From positions 62,001 through 126,000 of the IMG/VR virus record IMGVR_UViG_3300017786_003484: a stretch of DNA of 64,000 bases; one strand, given 5' to 3'. The stretch is from a virus. The notes beneath the pieces are model-generated. The model did no database searches. It saw nothing but the letters and a program-made list of their open reading frames with translations, and had not been told where the DNA came from. A program made the position numbers and the translations under genes. Numbering within the stretch: position 1 is the stretch's first letter; each line of letters begins with the position of its first letter. Below are positions 8,927 to 17,549 of the stretch, in pieces.

Positions 8927-10123
8927 ATGCCTTTTAATTCATATGCTTTTAAGCAAATAGGAAATCTTGGTAACTCAGGAGACTTTGTTGCTGACAGATC
9001 TCCTTACCTTAAGTATCAATTTATTGCTGAGTTTTCTTTAGATGATGCTAATAGAGATGCACCTCCAGGCGAAGATACGTTTCAAGGTAATGATAGCTCC
9101 AGAGAAGATACATCACAACAATTTACTTTAAAAACATTTGAACTACCACGTTGGACAATAGATAGCCAGGTTATTAATCAGTACAATCATAAATCAGTTA
9201 TCCAAACTAAAATGAATTTTGAACCTATTACCATATCATTTTATGATCAACAAAATGATGCAGTAGAAACATTTATCAGTGATGTTGTAAAAGGACAGTT
9301 TGATGCAACTGACGGTTCTAAAAATTTATCTAATAGGCCAATGACAATAAAAGTTCATATGCAACAAACATCAGATGGAGCTCTAAGAAACGACTTAGAC
9401 GAAACTGAATTTACAGGAAAAACATATGAATTATATAATGCTTATATTGTTGATGCACAACACGATACATTAGACTATTCGGCAAGTGATGCGGTATTGT
9501 GGACACTTTCCATTAGATACGAATTTATGTCCTGGCACGAAGATGCAGGAAAGAACTTTAGTAACGTTGATATAGACAAAGACGGAAATTATATTAGACA
9601 ATTTCCAGCAAATAAAGCACCTGAAGCTATTCCAGATACAAAGAAAAAAGCAGATCCTCCTCCAAAGACAGTAGTAAAGTCAGTGGTAAAAGAAAGAGAA
9701 GTAGTGTTTAACAAGAAGTCACTAACTGGTAGCGAATCTCAAGAAATAATAGATGCTAGGAAAGATAAAATTAAGACCAGTCAAGCAGTTAATCAAAGAG
9801 ACTTAAAACCTAATGCTCCTGTTGAAGAAGTATTTCTAAAACGTCTTGATAACTCAAATGGAAAACAAATTCTTCAAGCAGTTAATAGAAAAACTAGAAG
9901 ATCTCTTTCACCATCGGAAGCCGCCGATGTTGCTAGAATTGTAAGACAGCAAGATGATAAATTAGGAGCAGGAGTACTTGAAGCTCAAAGAAATAAACTA
10001 AGCCCTGATGCTAGAAAAGCATTACAGCAAATTAACTCGTCACAAAATACTAAGGTAAGAGAAGATATCCAACGTAAGGATAACATACTTAGAACACAAC
10101 GAGATGCATCTAGGAGAGGTTAA
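8927..10123 (+). CDS. second tail-tube-like protein (tube initiator or tube-fold baseplate protein)
   Basis: 398 residues. The first 210 resemble the tube fold: YLKYQFIAEFSLDD, then FTLKTFELPRWTID, NFEPITISFYDQQND, ELYNAYIVDAQHDTLDYS and WTLSIRYEFMSWH, the same order of strands as in gp19 and in the T4 tube initiator gp54. The last 180 residues are a charged, low-complexity Lys/Asp/Gln tail (KTRRSLSPSEAADVARIVRQ). It could be the gp54 counterpart or a tube-capping protein; position directly after gp19 fits either. ATG overlap (TAATG) couples it to the next gene. Confidence 0.6.
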   Translation: MPFNSYAFKQIGNLGNSGDFVADRSPYLKYQFIAEFSLDDANRDAPPGEDTFQGNDSSREDTSQQFTLKTFELPRWTIDSQVINQYNHKSVIQTKMNFEPITISFYDQQNDAVETFISDVVKGQFDATDGSKNLSNRPMTIKVHMQQTSDGALRNDLDETEFTGKTYELYNAYIVDAQHDTLDYSASDAVLWTLSIRYEFMSWHEDAGKNFSNVDIDKDGNYIRQFPANKAPEAIPDTKKKADPPPKTVVKSVVKEREVVFNKKSLTGSESQEIIDARKDKIKTSQAVNQRDLKPNAPVEEVFLKRLDNSNGKQILQAVNRKTRRSLSPSEAADVARIVRQQDDKLGAGVLEAQRNKLSPDARKALQQINSSQNTKVREDIQRKDNILRTQRDASRRG

Positions 10124-10506
10124 TGAGTGATATTATACCACAAGTAAAATTTGATCAAGCAGTACAGAAAGTCTTAAACTTGGGCTTAGGAAGAACACCA
10201 GCAGAAAATGTTGTTCAGAATCTATGGAAAGCAAGTATTGACTTAGGACTTGAGTTTAATAACTTAATTACTCAAGCAACTAAGACTGGAAAGTTAGTGG
10301 TTACTCAAGATGTTTTAAATAATATTAATACCAATAATAATCCAGACGGTATCTCGTATAATGTAAAACAGCCTCTTAACATTCCACCGGTTGTATTAAG
10401 AGAGTTTCGTGTTAATAATTATGATTATGCTTATACAACACAACTTGGAGAATTAATTACTACACAAGATCCAAACGAGGCGTTATTAACTGAAGCCGGT
10501 ACATAA
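10123..10506 (+). CDS. unknown protein, 127 aa
   Basis: It starts in the TAATG overlap with the preceding tube-like gene, so translation is probably coupled. The N-terminal half is helical (FDQAVQKVLNLGLGRTPAENVVQNLWKASI in shortened form) and the rest is polar with Asn repeats. No family recognised. The tight packing between tube-like and head-completion genes suggests a virion or assembly role, which is inference. Confidence 0.65.
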   Translation: MSDIIPQVKFDQAVQKVLNLGLGRTPAENVVQNLWKASIDLGLEFNNLITQATKTGKLVVTQDVLNNINTNNNPDGISYNVKQPLNIPPVVLREFRVNNYDYAYTTQLGELITTQDPNEALLTEAGT

Positions 10507-10508
10507 AA

Positions 10509-10961
10509 ATGGCCAACAATTTTAAAAAAGGAACCTATTCGGTTCTCAACCCAAACAAGTACACAGGTAAAGGAGCTCCAACATATAGAAGTGGTTGGGA
10601 GTTAACCTTTATGAGATTCTGTGATAATAATCCTAATATTATATCTTGGGCAAGTGAAGCAGTTAGAATACCTTACAGAAATCCATTTACTGGAAAACAA
10701 ACAACTTATGTCCCAGACTTTTTAATAACTTATATGGGAAAAAATAATCAACGTAGAGCAGAACTAATCGAAGTTAAACCTAGAGCTCAAGTTACTTTAG
10801 AAGTAGCTCGTAGCCAGAAAGAAAAAGCGTCAGTAATACTTAATATGGCAAAGTGGGAAGCCGCTAGAGCCTGGTGCAAAGGAATGGGTTGTCAATTCCG
10901 TATTATAACAGAGGAAGATCTTTTTAATAAGGCTAGTCCTAACAGAACACGTCGTAAATAA
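10509..10961 (+). CDS. 4: gp4-like head completion protein
   Basis: 150 residues, the same length as T4 gp4. The N-terminus (KKGTYSVLNPNKYTGKGAP) and TYRSGWELTFMRFCDNNPNI, SWASEAVRIPYRNPFTGKQ, YVPDFLITYM and ELIEVKPRAQ follow the gp4 pattern of T4-like phages, as does the end AKWEAARAWCKGMGCQFRIITEE. The E31...PD(70)...E88-V-K90 arrangement is that of a PD-(D/E)XK nuclease-type fold. gp4 acts on packaged heads before tail joining. Next comes terminase. Confidence 0.82.
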   Translation: MANNFKKGTYSVLNPNKYTGKGAPTYRSGWELTFMRFCDNNPNIISWASEAVRIPYRNPFTGKQTTYVPDFLITYMGKNNQRRAELIEVKPRAQVTLEVARSQKEKASVILNMAKWEAARAWCKGMGCQFRIITEEDLFNKASPNRTRRK

Positions 10962-11017
10962 CCTAATTTTTGGTTCAAAGTGAACACCCGTATGGTATTA
11001 AGATCATAAGTATATAC

Positions 11018-11539
11018 ATGACTAAGAAATTAGAAGAGGTATTTGGATTTTCTCCCGAAAGTGATGATGAAAACGATAGTACCGACCTAAACAACACAAT
11101 TGACGCAGAAGTCAATATCGAGCCAGTAGTAGTGGATGAAATAAGATCTGCTCAGGCAGTAATAGATATGGCGAGTCGTATAGATACGGCTTTACCAACT
11201 GTTACAGATATGGCTAGTGCTGAAAGAGAATTAGATAACCTTGCACAAAAGGCAGAAGGTCAAAGCGATAGATTAATGGATTTAGGCTTTAATGTTGATG
11301 ACAGAAATGCCGGTAAAGTATTTGAAGTAGGAGCCACATTACTTAAAGTAGCAGTAGACGCCAAAGTATCTAAGTTAGAAAAGAAACTTAAAATGGTAGA
11401 ATTACAGCTAAGAAAAGCAAAACTTAACCAGTCAGACGATAAGGATGATACAAATGTCATAGACGCAGATTCAACTACCTTGGCTAGTAGGAATGACTTA
11501 GTGCAAGCAATACTAAATCGTGTGGGTCAGAATAAATAA
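11018..11539 (+). CDS. 16: small terminase subunit gp16-like
   Basis: 173 residues from the ATG at 11018 (MTKKLEEVFGFSP). An upstream in-frame start at 10970 would add 16 residues but shows no better ribosome site. The protein has an acidic N-terminus, a long helical centre (RELDNLAQKAEGQSDRLMDLG, FEVGATLLKVAVDAKVSKLEKKLKMVELQ) and a short C-terminal tail, like T4 gp16 and its cyanophage relatives. gp16 forms a ring that recognises DNA and stimulates gp17. The large subunit follows 2.6 kb later, separated by two unknown genes. Confidence 0.65.
   Translation: MTKKLEEVFGFSPESDDENDSTDLNNTIDAEVNIEPVVVDEIRSAQAVIDMASRIDTALPTVTDMASAERELDNLAQKAEGQSDRLMDLGFNVDDRNAGKVFEVGATLLKVAVDAKVSKLEKKLKMVELQLRKAKLNQSDDKDDTNVIDADSTTLASRNDLVQAILNRVGQNK
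11531..11538 (+). promoter_or_regulatory. late-type promoter box
   Basis: AATAAATA overlapping the stop of the small terminase gene and 21 bases before the ATG at 11560, with a TGAGGAGA ribosome site between. Confidence 0.4.
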
Positions 11540-11559
11540 GAGTATGAGGAGATATAATT

Positions 11560-12156
11560 ATGCCCACTTTATTAGAATATATTAACCAATTACAACGGGA
11601 ACACAAATACCGTGTAAAAATGGTTTTTTCGCCTAGCGAAAAACAGCTCGAGACTTTAGAAAGACATATGAAAAAATATGATGCTCTTGAAGTTGGAAGA
11701 CCTGAAAAACTTATGCTACAAGCAATCCCTGCAGACTTTCCTAACTATGGAGGTCACGAGGTTGTGGTAATGGACGTTACTACAAGATTGCCAATTCAGC
11801 CTGTTATGTTAGAGACAGAACTTAGAGAACTTTGTAGAGTACCAGAAGGAACTTTAAAAGTATTTGGTGCTGACGAGCCATTGGAAAAGCAAACTCAAAA
11901 ATCAATGGAAGAAACAGATGAAGAATACGAAGCAATTACAGGAACAGAATACCAAGACAAAGAAGCAAATGAAGTTTCTGCTAAAGATGTAGCAGGCGAC
12001 GAATATGTTTCTAAACTTGTAGACTCTGCATCAGAAGATGACAGCAGAAAAGTAGTATTATCTAAAGAATCAGATGCTACTACATCTGGACCAATCCTAA
12101 ACGACAAGACAGTTTCTGATAGTCCACTAACAAAAGCAAACAAAGGAGCAAACTAA
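11560..12156 (+). CDS. unknown protein, 198 aa
   Basis: It has a strong TGAGGAGA ribosome site. The first 110 residues look folded (LLEYINQLQREHKYRVKMVF, LEVGRPEKLMLQAIPADFPN, GGHEVVVMDVTTRLPI, LRELCRVPEGTLKVFG). The last 90 are acidic and low in complexity. The spacing to the next gene is one base. The first part resembles small structural proteins of cyanophage-type T4 relatives near the terminase, but I cannot name it. Confidence 0.65.
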   Translation: MPTLLEYINQLQREHKYRVKMVFSPSEKQLETLERHMKKYDALEVGRPEKLMLQAIPADFPNYGGHEVVVMDVTTRLPIQPVMLETELRELCRVPEGTLKVFGADEPLEKQTQKSMEETDEEYEAITGTEYQDKEANEVSAKDVAGDEYVSKLVDSASEDDSRKVVLSKESDATTSGPILNDKTVSDSPLTKANKGAN

Positions 12157-12157
12157 A

Positions 12158-14185
12158 ATGGCAAATAATAATGATGACATTAAAAATGTATTATTAGCAC
12201 TTAATCAATTTACTCCTGCTGATGCAGTATTAACTGTCGATAGTGAAACTAAGAATACTGATATTGTGCAGGAAGGAATTAGAGTTACCAAAGAAGGTAT
12301 TGAAGAAGCATGGGACACGTTAGAGTCTCCTAAGGCTAAAGAAGCTACTGCTGAAGCAGATACAGAGGTTACAGAGCATAACAGCGGTGAAGATGTTACT
12401 TTAACAGTTAACACTCCAACTGAAATCAAAGTACCAGCAGAGCAAGCAGATATGATTGCTAATATGCTTAAATTAGCAGGAGTTGAAGTTGGCGACAAAC
12501 CAGCTATGGACCAACCAGATATGGATATGGACAGCGGTGACGGAGAAGACTTACCTATGGTAATTCCAACTGATGACGAAGAAGCACCATTAATGGGTGC
12601 CTGTGCATCAGAAGGAAATGAATTCTCAGGTAAACGCCAAGATGCTATTGATGCTGGAGAAGACGAGTTTGAAGTTGACGGTAAAACTCATAAAGTTAAA
12701 GGCGACAAAAGCAAAACTGAATCAGAAGAAGTTCAAGAAGCCAAAGATAAGATGGTTTGTAAGCATTGTGGAGATGAAATTTATAAACCTAAATCAGATT
12801 GTGAATGTGATTGCAATGATCCAAAAGGTGATAATTGGGTCAAAGAAACATATGAAATGGCTGAAGTTGAAGAATCAATTGAAAAGGCATGGAACGAAAA
12901 TGTTACATCTGAAGCAGTTGGACAGTATGCAGATCCACTATACGATTTAATTGAAGAATTAGGAAGTCATCAGGTAGTAATGGATGAACTTATTCGTTAT
13001 TTAGATGCTGATCAAATTAAAGAGTTTGTTTCAGACTTCCGCAGACATCATGAAATGCCAGCAGATGGTCCTATTGATGATGACGATCCAAGGTACATGG
13101 ATGATGAAAATCTTCCAAAAGAAGGAGTTGAAATGAAAAAAGAATCAGACACAGCTTGGTCTACAGGAAATGCAATAATGTATAAAGGCAAAGAAATTGA
13201 TTTGCGTAAACTAGATTATGACATGCAAGACATAAGCGATGGCATATGGGAAATCAATGCTCCTGCGTATTACACAGACGGTACAGAAGTAGCAGATGGT
13301 GATTATGATGGTTTATATGATCTGCCAGAATTAAATGATTGGATATATCAAGATTATACGTCCGAGTCTATAGAAGGAGAACAACCAATGCAAGAAGCTT
13401 TTGACAAAGTAGATAGAATTACAGATATGGAAGAACTCAATCTTTACGATCCTGCAGAAATAGAAGCCGCTAAGTCAATGAGTGCAGAACAACTTAAAGA
13501 CGAGCTAATGGGCGACATCTATCATGTAATGGATAAAGCATCAGATGATTTTACTGACAATGATTATATTGTGGATGAAATGGGTGATAACTTTGCCTCT
13601 ATGCATTTAAACGCAGATGATGCAACATTGTCTTGTTATGCCGCAATGAGAGATTTAGTTGATGAAGATCCAGCAGACGTTTTACAAACAGGTCAAATGT
13701 GCCTTAAAATATTAGGTGCTCAACCATATGAAGCTAATGAGTCTAAAGATAATTTAGATCCTCAAGTAAATCGTATTGCTGAGTTATCAGGTATAACAAA
13801 CCCAGTAGCACAAGCAAACCCAGTAGCAGAAGCAGTTTCAACAACAGACCTTATTACAAAGTACCAAGGTGCAGAGGTTGATATTAACGATATGAATAGA
13901 TTGTTAAAACTATCTGGAATGGGCGAACTAGACGAGTCTAAACTAGCAAATGCACCAGCAGGAACTAGTATGGATGAGCCAACTGAATTTGACAAATTGC
14001 CAAGTGAAGTAGGTAAAGGTGCTGGTAACTCAGATTACATTAACCGTGCAGATGGCCAAGGAGAAAATCCAATGGGTATGCATAGTAGTGATGTTGAAGA
14101 GTCGTTTAATACAGCTTTAGGTGAATACCGCAAGTTTGTAGCAGAAGGCATTATGGGAAAAAAGACTAAAAAAGCTAAGAAGTAG
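12158..14185 (+). CDS. large acidic protein with a Cys cluster, unknown
   Basis: 675 residues, strongly acidic and probably poorly ordered over long stretches, with repeated Glu/Asp runs. At about residues 200-225 there is a Cys-rich knuckle (VCKHCGDEIYKP then DCECDCND) that could bind zinc. The C-terminus turns basic (GKKTKKAKK). A sticky acidic scaffold with a basic end suggests a head or DNA-associated structural role. It lies between the two terminase genes and is probably co-transcribed with them. Not recognised as a known family. Confidence 0.7.
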   Translation: MANNNDDIKNVLLALNQFTPADAVLTVDSETKNTDIVQEGIRVTKEGIEEAWDTLESPKAKEATAEADTEVTEHNSGEDVTLTVNTPTEIKVPAEQADMIANMLKLAGVEVGDKPAMDQPDMDMDSGDGEDLPMVIPTDDEEAPLMGACASEGNEFSGKRQDAIDAGEDEFEVDGKTHKVKGDKSKTESEEVQEAKDKMVCKHCGDEIYKPKSDCECDCNDPKGDNWVKETYEMAEVEESIEKAWNENVTSEAVGQYADPLYDLIEELGSHQVVMDELIRYLDADQIKEFVSDFRRHHEMPADGPIDDDDPRYMDDENLPKEGVEMKKESDTAWSTGNAIMYKGKEIDLRKLDYDMQDISDGIWEINAPAYYTDGTEVADGDYDGLYDLPELNDWIYQDYTSESIEGEQPMQEAFDKVDRITDMEELNLYDPAEIEAAKSMSAEQLKDELMGDIYHVMDKASDDFTDNDYIVDEMGDNFASMHLNADDATLSCYAAMRDLVDEDPADVLQTGQMCLKILGAQPYEANESKDNLDPQVNRIAELSGITNPVAQANPVAEAVSTTDLITKYQGAEVDINDMNRLLKLSGMGELDESKLANAPAGTSMDEPTEFDKLPSEVGKGAGNSDYINRADGQGENPMGMHSSDVEESFNTALGEYRKFVAEGIMGKKTKKAKK

Positions 14186-14194
14186 GAGTAGCTA

Positions 14195-15754
14195 ATGGCA
14201 AACAGACCTAATTTTAGTTTTGTTAAATCGCCTTATCAATTAGAGAGATTCACGGACGAACAAATCCGTGAACTCTCCCTTTGTGCAAACGATCCAATTT
14301 ATTTTATCGATACTCATTGTTGGGTACAACATGCAGTTCGAGGTAAAATACCTTTCAAACTTTATCGTTATCAACGTGATTTATTAAAATGCTATCATGA
14401 AAACAGATATAGTATTAATATGCTTGGAAGACAGATGGGCAAAACTGCCTGTGCGGCCGCATACCTAGTATGGAGAGCATTATTTGTTGCTGATAGTACA
14501 ATACTTATTGCGGCACATAAATTTGCTGGTGCTCAAGAAATTATGCAAAGGGTTCGTTATACATATGAAACACTTCCAGAATTTCTAAAAGCAGGCGCAA
14601 CTAGTTATAATAAAGGTAGTATAGATTTTGACAACGGAAGTCGTATCATGTCAGCAACAACCACAGACAATACCGGACGTGGTATGTCTATATCTTTATT
14701 ATATGCTGATGAGTTTGCCTTTGTTAAGCCTAGAATTGCAACTGAATTTTGGACATCAATTTCACCTACACTAGCAACAGGTGGTAAATGTATTATTACA
14801 AGTACTCCAAACCAAGATGACGACCAATTTGCTCGTATATGGAAAGAAGCGGAAAAGAAGATTGATGACTTTGGAAATCCTAATACTGACCCTACACTAG
14901 GACAAAACGGATTTGCAAATATACAATTTAAATGGGACAGACATCCAGAAAGAGATAAAGATTGGGCAATGGAAGAACGTTCTAAAATTGGAGAAGAAAG
15001 ATTTAGAAGAGAACACGAATGTGAATTTATTATTGCAGATGAAACATTAATTAATCCTTTAAAATTAGTAAACATGAAAAGCCAAGATGCAAAATTTAAT
15101 TTAGGACAAGTCCGTGTTTACGAACAGCCTAATGCTACAGCATTTGTAATAGGATGGGATCCTTCATTAGGAACAGGCGGAGATATGGCCGCAATCGAAA
15201 TATATCGTTTACCAGATGTTGTACAAGTAGCAGAATGGCAACATAATAAAACAGATATACAAGGCCAGTTAAGACAACTTGTTAGTATGTTACGTTGGCT
15301 AGAAACCGAATGCCCTGACGCAGAACTATATTGGTCAGTAGAGAATAATAGTATTGGTGAAGCATCGTTAGTTTCAATTAAAGAATTTGGAGAAGAAAAC
15401 ATTCCTGGTAACTTTGTACAAGAAGTAAGAAAGCCCGGACAAACAAAAGGAAGAAGAGGATTTAATACAACGCATAAAAGTAAAATTACTTCTTGTATGC
15501 GTTTGAAGAGCTATATTGAAGGCGACAAAATGACAGTAAGAAGTCATAACTTGTTAAGAGAAATGAAAAATTTTATTGCTAAAGGTTCTAGTTTTTCTGC
15601 TAAAGAAGGGGAAACTGATGATTTAGTAATGTCTACAATATTAGCATTAAGAATTATTGAGGTAGTAATGGCATGGGATATGCCAACATATGAATATCTC
15701 ATAAATAGTGATACAGAAGAAGCAATTAAGCCTATGCCTATTGGCTTCTTATAA
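14195..15754 (+). CDS. 17: large terminase subunit gp17
   Basis: 519 residues (T4 gp17: 610). The ATPase domain has Walker A LGRQMGKT at residues 77-84 and Walker B LLYADE at 168-173. The nuclease domain has GWDPSLGTGGDMAAIEIY and the late acidic ETDDLVMS motif. The enzyme translocates DNA into the prohead and cuts concatemers at headful ends. The ribosome site is TAGGAG, close to the ATG. This is one of the surest calls in the window. Confidence 0.97.
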   Translation: MANRPNFSFVKSPYQLERFTDEQIRELSLCANDPIYFIDTHCWVQHAVRGKIPFKLYRYQRDLLKCYHENRYSINMLGRQMGKTACAAAYLVWRALFVADSTILIAAHKFAGAQEIMQRVRYTYETLPEFLKAGATSYNKGSIDFDNGSRIMSATTTDNTGRGMSISLLYADEFAFVKPRIATEFWTSISPTLATGGKCIITSTPNQDDDQFARIWKEAEKKIDDFGNPNTDPTLGQNGFANIQFKWDRHPERDKDWAMEERSKIGEERFRREHECEFIIADETLINPLKLVNMKSQDAKFNLGQVRVYEQPNATAFVIGWDPSLGTGGDMAAIEIYRLPDVVQVAEWQHNKTDIQGQLRQLVSMLRWLETECPDAELYWSVENNSIGEASLVSIKEFGEENIPGNFVQEVRKPGQTKGRRGFNTTHKSKITSCMRLKSYIEGDKMTVRSHNLLREMKNFIAKGSSFSAKEGETDDLVMSTILALRIIEVVMAWDMPTYEYLINSDTEEAIKPMPIGFL

Positions 15755-15762
15755 GGTAAATA
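15755..15762 (+). promoter_or_regulatory. late-type box placing +1 on the next ATG
   Basis: GGTAAATA followed by exactly five bases and the ATG at 15768. In T4 late promoters the box covers -13 to -6, so the A of this ATG would be +1. No Shine-Dalgarno sequence is present. Confidence 0.4.
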
Positions 15763-15767
15763 ACAGT

Positions 15768-16679
15768 ATGGCAAATAAAGAAAATATATCATCTGACTTA
15801 GTTGGAACTTTAACAGGGCTTAGTCATAGTGTAGCACTTCGAGATGACGAAGGTAGAGCAACTGTTAATGCAGATGCTTCTATATACCTATACATTAAAG
15901 ATAAAGGTATTCTTGTATTAGTTAAGAATGATGTCAAAGAAGTTGAAATTTGGTACGATCCTGCTTCAGCAGATATGGAATTTGTTAAAAACGAAATTAA
16001 ACCACGGGTAACTACTACAGCTAGAAGATATCTTTATAGCACAACAACTAGAAGTTATGACGGAGAAATTAGACCTAAAGATTTTGTACACAGAACACAA
16101 ACAAATGAAAGTAGGAATACAAGTAAATCCAGTTATCATCCGTTGGGCGAAACAAGAATTATTATTCGACACAATAAAAAAGTAGACGAAGAAAAACGCG
16201 GAGCTCGTAGCCGTAATATACAGGATGTTTTTATTGAACATAAAGGCGAAAGATTTAGATATCCGCACAAACATTTACTTGGTGCTAGAGTCATGGCATT
16301 ACACGTTGATCAAGGTGGAAAGCCTTGGGATCAACTAGGCGAAAAAATTAACGAAATTAGCAGACGTAGAAAAGACATTATGGAATTATTGCGTTGGAGC
16401 AAGAAAATTGAACCGTCATCGCAACTTGAAGAAATTAAAAGTCGTGCAAAAAGTGAAGTATTATTGCTTCGTAGAATAATGGATAGTGCCGCTAGAACTG
16501 GTAAATTAGATCGTATTATTGAACATAAACTAGTAATTAGACAGCCAGTATCAGAATCAAATTTAAATATTATACGAAATACAAATGTTAAACTTAAATT
16601 AATCCCCGGGTTAGAAATTATTAGGCCAGAGGGGTTAGTTACTGAAGAACTTAATATACTAACTAATAAATTATTATGA
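15768..16679 (+). CDS. unknown protein, 303 aa
   Basis: Start chosen at the ATG at 15768 (MANKENISSDLVGTLTG); an upstream in-frame ATG lies inside gp17 and has no ribosome site. The N-terminal half is beta-rich (YLYIKDKGILVLVKNDVKEVEIWYD), the middle basic (KKVDEEKRGARSRNIQDVF) and the C-terminal half helical (MELLRWSKKIEPSS, KSEVLLLRRIMDSAA). The gene may be transcribed as a leaderless late message. It overlaps the next ATG by four bases (ATGA). Possibly structural; no family recognised. Confidence 0.65.
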   Translation: MANKENISSDLVGTLTGLSHSVALRDDEGRATVNADASIYLYIKDKGILVLVKNDVKEVEIWYDPASADMEFVKNEIKPRVTTTARRYLYSTTTRSYDGEIRPKDFVHRTQTNESRNTSKSSYHPLGETRIIIRHNKKVDEEKRGARSRNIQDVFIEHKGERFRYPHKHLLGARVMALHVDQGGKPWDQLGEKINEISRRRKDIMELLRWSKKIEPSSQLEEIKSRAKSEVLLLRRIMDSAARTGKLDRIIEHKLVIRQPVSESNLNIIRNTNVKLKLIPGLEIIRPEGLVTEELNILTNKLL

Positions 16680-17410
16680 TCAATTGGCAGAATGCCTATA
16701 ATACACCTGGATGGATGCTTTGGAGAGATTTAATACTTTTAGGCATCATTGCTAAACATACATCAGAAAATTCAAATTTTATAGAAATTGGTAGTTTTGT
16801 CGGACGTAGCACTATGGCTATTAAAGACAATTTACCAAAAAGCACTTGTTTAACAAGTATCGATCCATTATCAACGCAGATTTGGTCTGCGTATAAAATG
16901 GGTCCAGGTTGTTTAGGAGATCAAAAGAATAAAGAAGATTCTAAGATATACAACAACTGGAAAGAAATGGTAAAAATAGCACAAGAGCATGACAGCTGGA
17001 TTCCTAGTTTTAAGTATTGTACAAATTTTGTTGAAAGTGATAAATGGAAGCTAATAACAAAAAGAAGTGACGAATACGAAATCCCACATGATATGAATAT
17101 TGATGCAGTTTTTATAGATGGTGACCATTCCACCGAACAAGTTGAACGTGATATCTGTAAGTTTATAGATGCAGATCCAAATGATGAGATGTTAATGCTA
17201 GGGCATGACTTAAACCTAGATCACCATGACGACATATATCCAGCATTAGTTAGAACACAACGACACCCACATTATAGACATAGAAGGCGCATATTAGTAC
17301 AGATGCAATTATCTGAAATATGGTTTCTTTGGCCTACAAAAGGCAAGTGGGCAACCCTTTTACCACAAATTATAAACGAAGTCAACCACGAAAGTGAATA
17401 TTTCTCCTAA
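16676..17410 (+). CDS. class I SAM-dependent methyltransferase
   Basis: 244 residues. Motif I is FIEIGSFVGRST at 35-46, the glycine-rich SAM-binding loop. The acidic post-I strand is LTSIDPLS and a DAVFIDGDHSTEQV segment is at 143-156, as in the Methyltransf_24 group, where it is followed by GHD (LGHDLNLDHHDD). Members act on small molecules, sugars or peptides. The ATGA overlap with the preceding gene shows translational coupling. No target recognition domain for DNA is visible, so a DNA methylase is unlikely. Confidence 0.82.
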   Translation: MINWQNAYNTPGWMLWRDLILLGIIAKHTSENSNFIEIGSFVGRSTMAIKDNLPKSTCLTSIDPLSTQIWSAYKMGPGCLGDQKNKEDSKIYNNWKEMVKIAQEHDSWIPSFKYCTNFVESDKWKLITKRSDEYEIPHDMNIDAVFIDGDHSTEQVERDICKFIDADPNDEMLMLGHDLNLDHHDDIYPALVRTQRHPHYRHRRRILVQMQLSEIWFLWPTKGKWATLLPQIINEVNHESEYFS

Positions 17411-17438
17411 ATACCGTCTAAAACGGATAAATGGACAC

Positions 17439-17467
17439 TTGACTTTAACTAAGAAGATAAGTATAAT
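17439..17467 (+). promoter_or_regulatory. 32: sigma70-type promoter for gp32
   Basis: TTGACT at 17439-17444, 17-bp spacer, TATAAT at 17462-17467. The predicted start near 17474 leaves a leader of about 76 bases. A late-type box CCTAAATA (17406-17413) lies 30 bases upstream, so gp32 may be made early and late as in T4. Confidence 0.8.
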
Positions 17468-17499
17468 TACAATGTAGGCCGGGAAGGTTTACGTTGTTT

Positions 17500-17533
17500 G
17501 GCTCATAAGATATGAACAAATTAAGGCTCATAA
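17500..17533 (+). promoter_or_regulatory. 32: direct repeat in the gp32 leader
   Basis: GGCTCATAA occurs at 17500-17508 and again at 17525-17533, immediately before the AAGGAG ribosome site. T4 gp32 represses its own translation by binding an unstructured leader next to a pseudoknot. These repeats are in the right place for a similar autoregulatory element, but no binding can be shown from sequence. Confidence 0.35.
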
Positions 17534-17549
17534 TAAGGAGAAAATAATT

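Noticed and set aside
10970-11017. Longer N-terminus for the small terminase
   Set aside because: It adds 16 residues without a ribosome site; the ATG at 11018 gives a start like other small terminases.
16676-17410. Methyltransferase as a DNA-modifying enzyme
   Set aside because: No DPPY/NPPY or Pro-Cys motif and no target recognition region; it belongs to the small-molecule/Methyltransf_24 type.
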